This document shows, in pieces, positions 14,129 through 14,597 of a stretch of DNA of 14,597 bases (its first letter is position 1; the number at the start of each line of letters is the position of its first letter). The position numbers and the translations under genes are program-made. Under the pieces are notes generated by a model. The model did not search any database. It saw nothing but the letters and a program-made list of their open reading frames with translations, and was not told the origin of the DNA. Location: positions 1 through 14,597 of the forward strand of contig JBEEJZ010000048.1 of assembly GCA_041168905.1 (NCBI GenBank). Direction: 5' to 3'. The stretch is from JBEEJZ01 sp041168905. Lineage in GTDB: Bacteria > Pseudomonadota > Gammaproteobacteria > Burkholderiales > Burkholderiaceae_C.

Positions 14129-14597
14129 TTACTTGTTGGGGCGTGTACCCACAACTTCGATCTCAACGCGACGGTTCTTGGCGCGGCCTTCAGCAGTCTT
14201 GTTGTCTGCCACAGGTTGCTTCTCGCCCTTGCCTTCGGTGTAGACACGGTTCTTTTCGATGCCCTTGGACACCAAGTAGGCCTTTACAGCCTCGGAACGC
14301 TTGACAGACAGCTTCTGGTTGTAAGCGTCGCTGCCAACGGAGTCGGTATGACCCACGGCGATGATCACTTCAAGATTGATGCTCTTAACCTTGGCGACCA
14401 AGTCATCTAGCTTGGCCTTGCCATCAGCCTTCAGAACGGCTTTGTTGAAATCGAAGAAAGCATCAGCTGCGTAGGTGACCTTGCTGGCGGCGGCGGGTGC
14501 CGGTGCAGGAGCTGGTGCCGGGGCGGCAGCAGGCGCGGGAGCAGCAGCAACGGGTGCTGGAGCGGGGGCAGGAGCTGGAGCTTCCTTTTGAACAACG
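14129..14597 (-). CDS. OmpA-family outer membrane protein, C-terminal part (5' end outside window)
   Basis: The frame stays open to the window edge and gives about 155 residues. It starts with an alanine-proline linker (repeats of APAP over about 35 residues) and continues into an OmpA/MotB-like peptidoglycan-binding domain: VTYAADAFFDFNKAVLKADG, then VGHTDSVGSDAYNQKLSVKR, where the Asp of HTDS and the Arg of KRSEAV contact diaminopimelate. It ends in GRAKNRRVEIEVVG. The domain anchors the outer membrane to the cell wall. The N-terminal beta-barrel or signal peptide is not in the window. Position next to ubiG-gph matches ompA in Comamonadaceae, but the symbol is withheld because the N-terminus is unseen. 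Confidence 0.88.
   Translation of the reverse strand, partial: VVQKEAPAPAPAPAPVAAAPAPAAAPAPAPAPAPAAASKVTYAADAFFDFNKAVLKADGKAKLDDLVAKVKSINLEVIIAVGHTDSVGSDAYNQKLSVKRSEAVKAYLVSKGIEKNRVYTEGKGEKQPVADNKTAEGRAKNRRVEIEVVGTRPNK

Noticed and set aside
1..14597. CRISPR array
   Set aside because: No set of short regularly spaced repeats was found. The only near-regular motif (CGTCCACAA) is too short and irregularly spaced.

Overview
The window looks like a chromosomal piece of a betaproteobacterium of the order Burkholderiales, most likely the Comamonadaceae. On the minus strand at its right end it carries core genes in the order ompA-like, ubiG, gph, ssrA. The ssrA (tmRNA) gene encodes the proteolysis tag ANDERFALAA, which is typical of this group. 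The rest of the window, about 12 kb on the ssrA 3' side, is accessory DNA.

Layout, left to right. (1) 1-563, plus strand: the C-terminal end of a serine recombinase, overlapped ATGA-style by a small helix-turn-helix protein. (2) 760-5841, minus strand: one very large gene (1693 aa) with an N-terminal Cap4/PD-(D/E)XK-like nuclease, a STAND-type NTPase core and a long helical C-terminal part. This is the architecture of single-gene anti-phage sensors of the Avs kind. (3) 6036-6266: a 231-bp sequence carrying a terminator and ending in the complement of CCACCA. It is directly repeated at 11920-12140, where it abuts the encoded CCA end of ssrA. (4) 6365-7610, plus strand: a two-gene toxin-antitoxin-like pair, a winged-helix AbiEi/DUF6088-like protein and a Fic AMP-transferase. 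(5) 7693-9117, plus strand: a complete, zinc-ribbon-less large serine recombinase. (6) 9672-11602, minus strand: a retron-like operon comprising a structured leader (candidate msr-msd RNA), a 77-aa helical protein, an XRE/Cro-type regulator and a retron-type reverse transcriptase. (7) 11920-14597: the second repeat copy, then ssrA, gph, ubiG and the OmpA-like C-terminus.

The best reading is two related serine-recombinase islands stacked at the 3' end of ssrA. Each unit ends next to ssrA in the same ~220-230-bp terminator-bearing sequence. Each has a recombinase on the plus strand and a defence-type cargo on the minus strand, reading away from the ssrA-proximal end and converging on the recombinase. 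Unit 1 (about 6267-12140) carries the Fic pair and the retron; unit 2 (off the left edge to 6266) carries the nuclease-STAND gene. The left end of unit 1 (6261-6296) partly mimics the T-arm of ssrA, as expected of a recombinase half-site.

All family names come from motifs read by eye. No database search, structure prediction or RNA folding was run. The retron RNA, the exact attachment core and the phage trigger of the STAND protein remain inferences.
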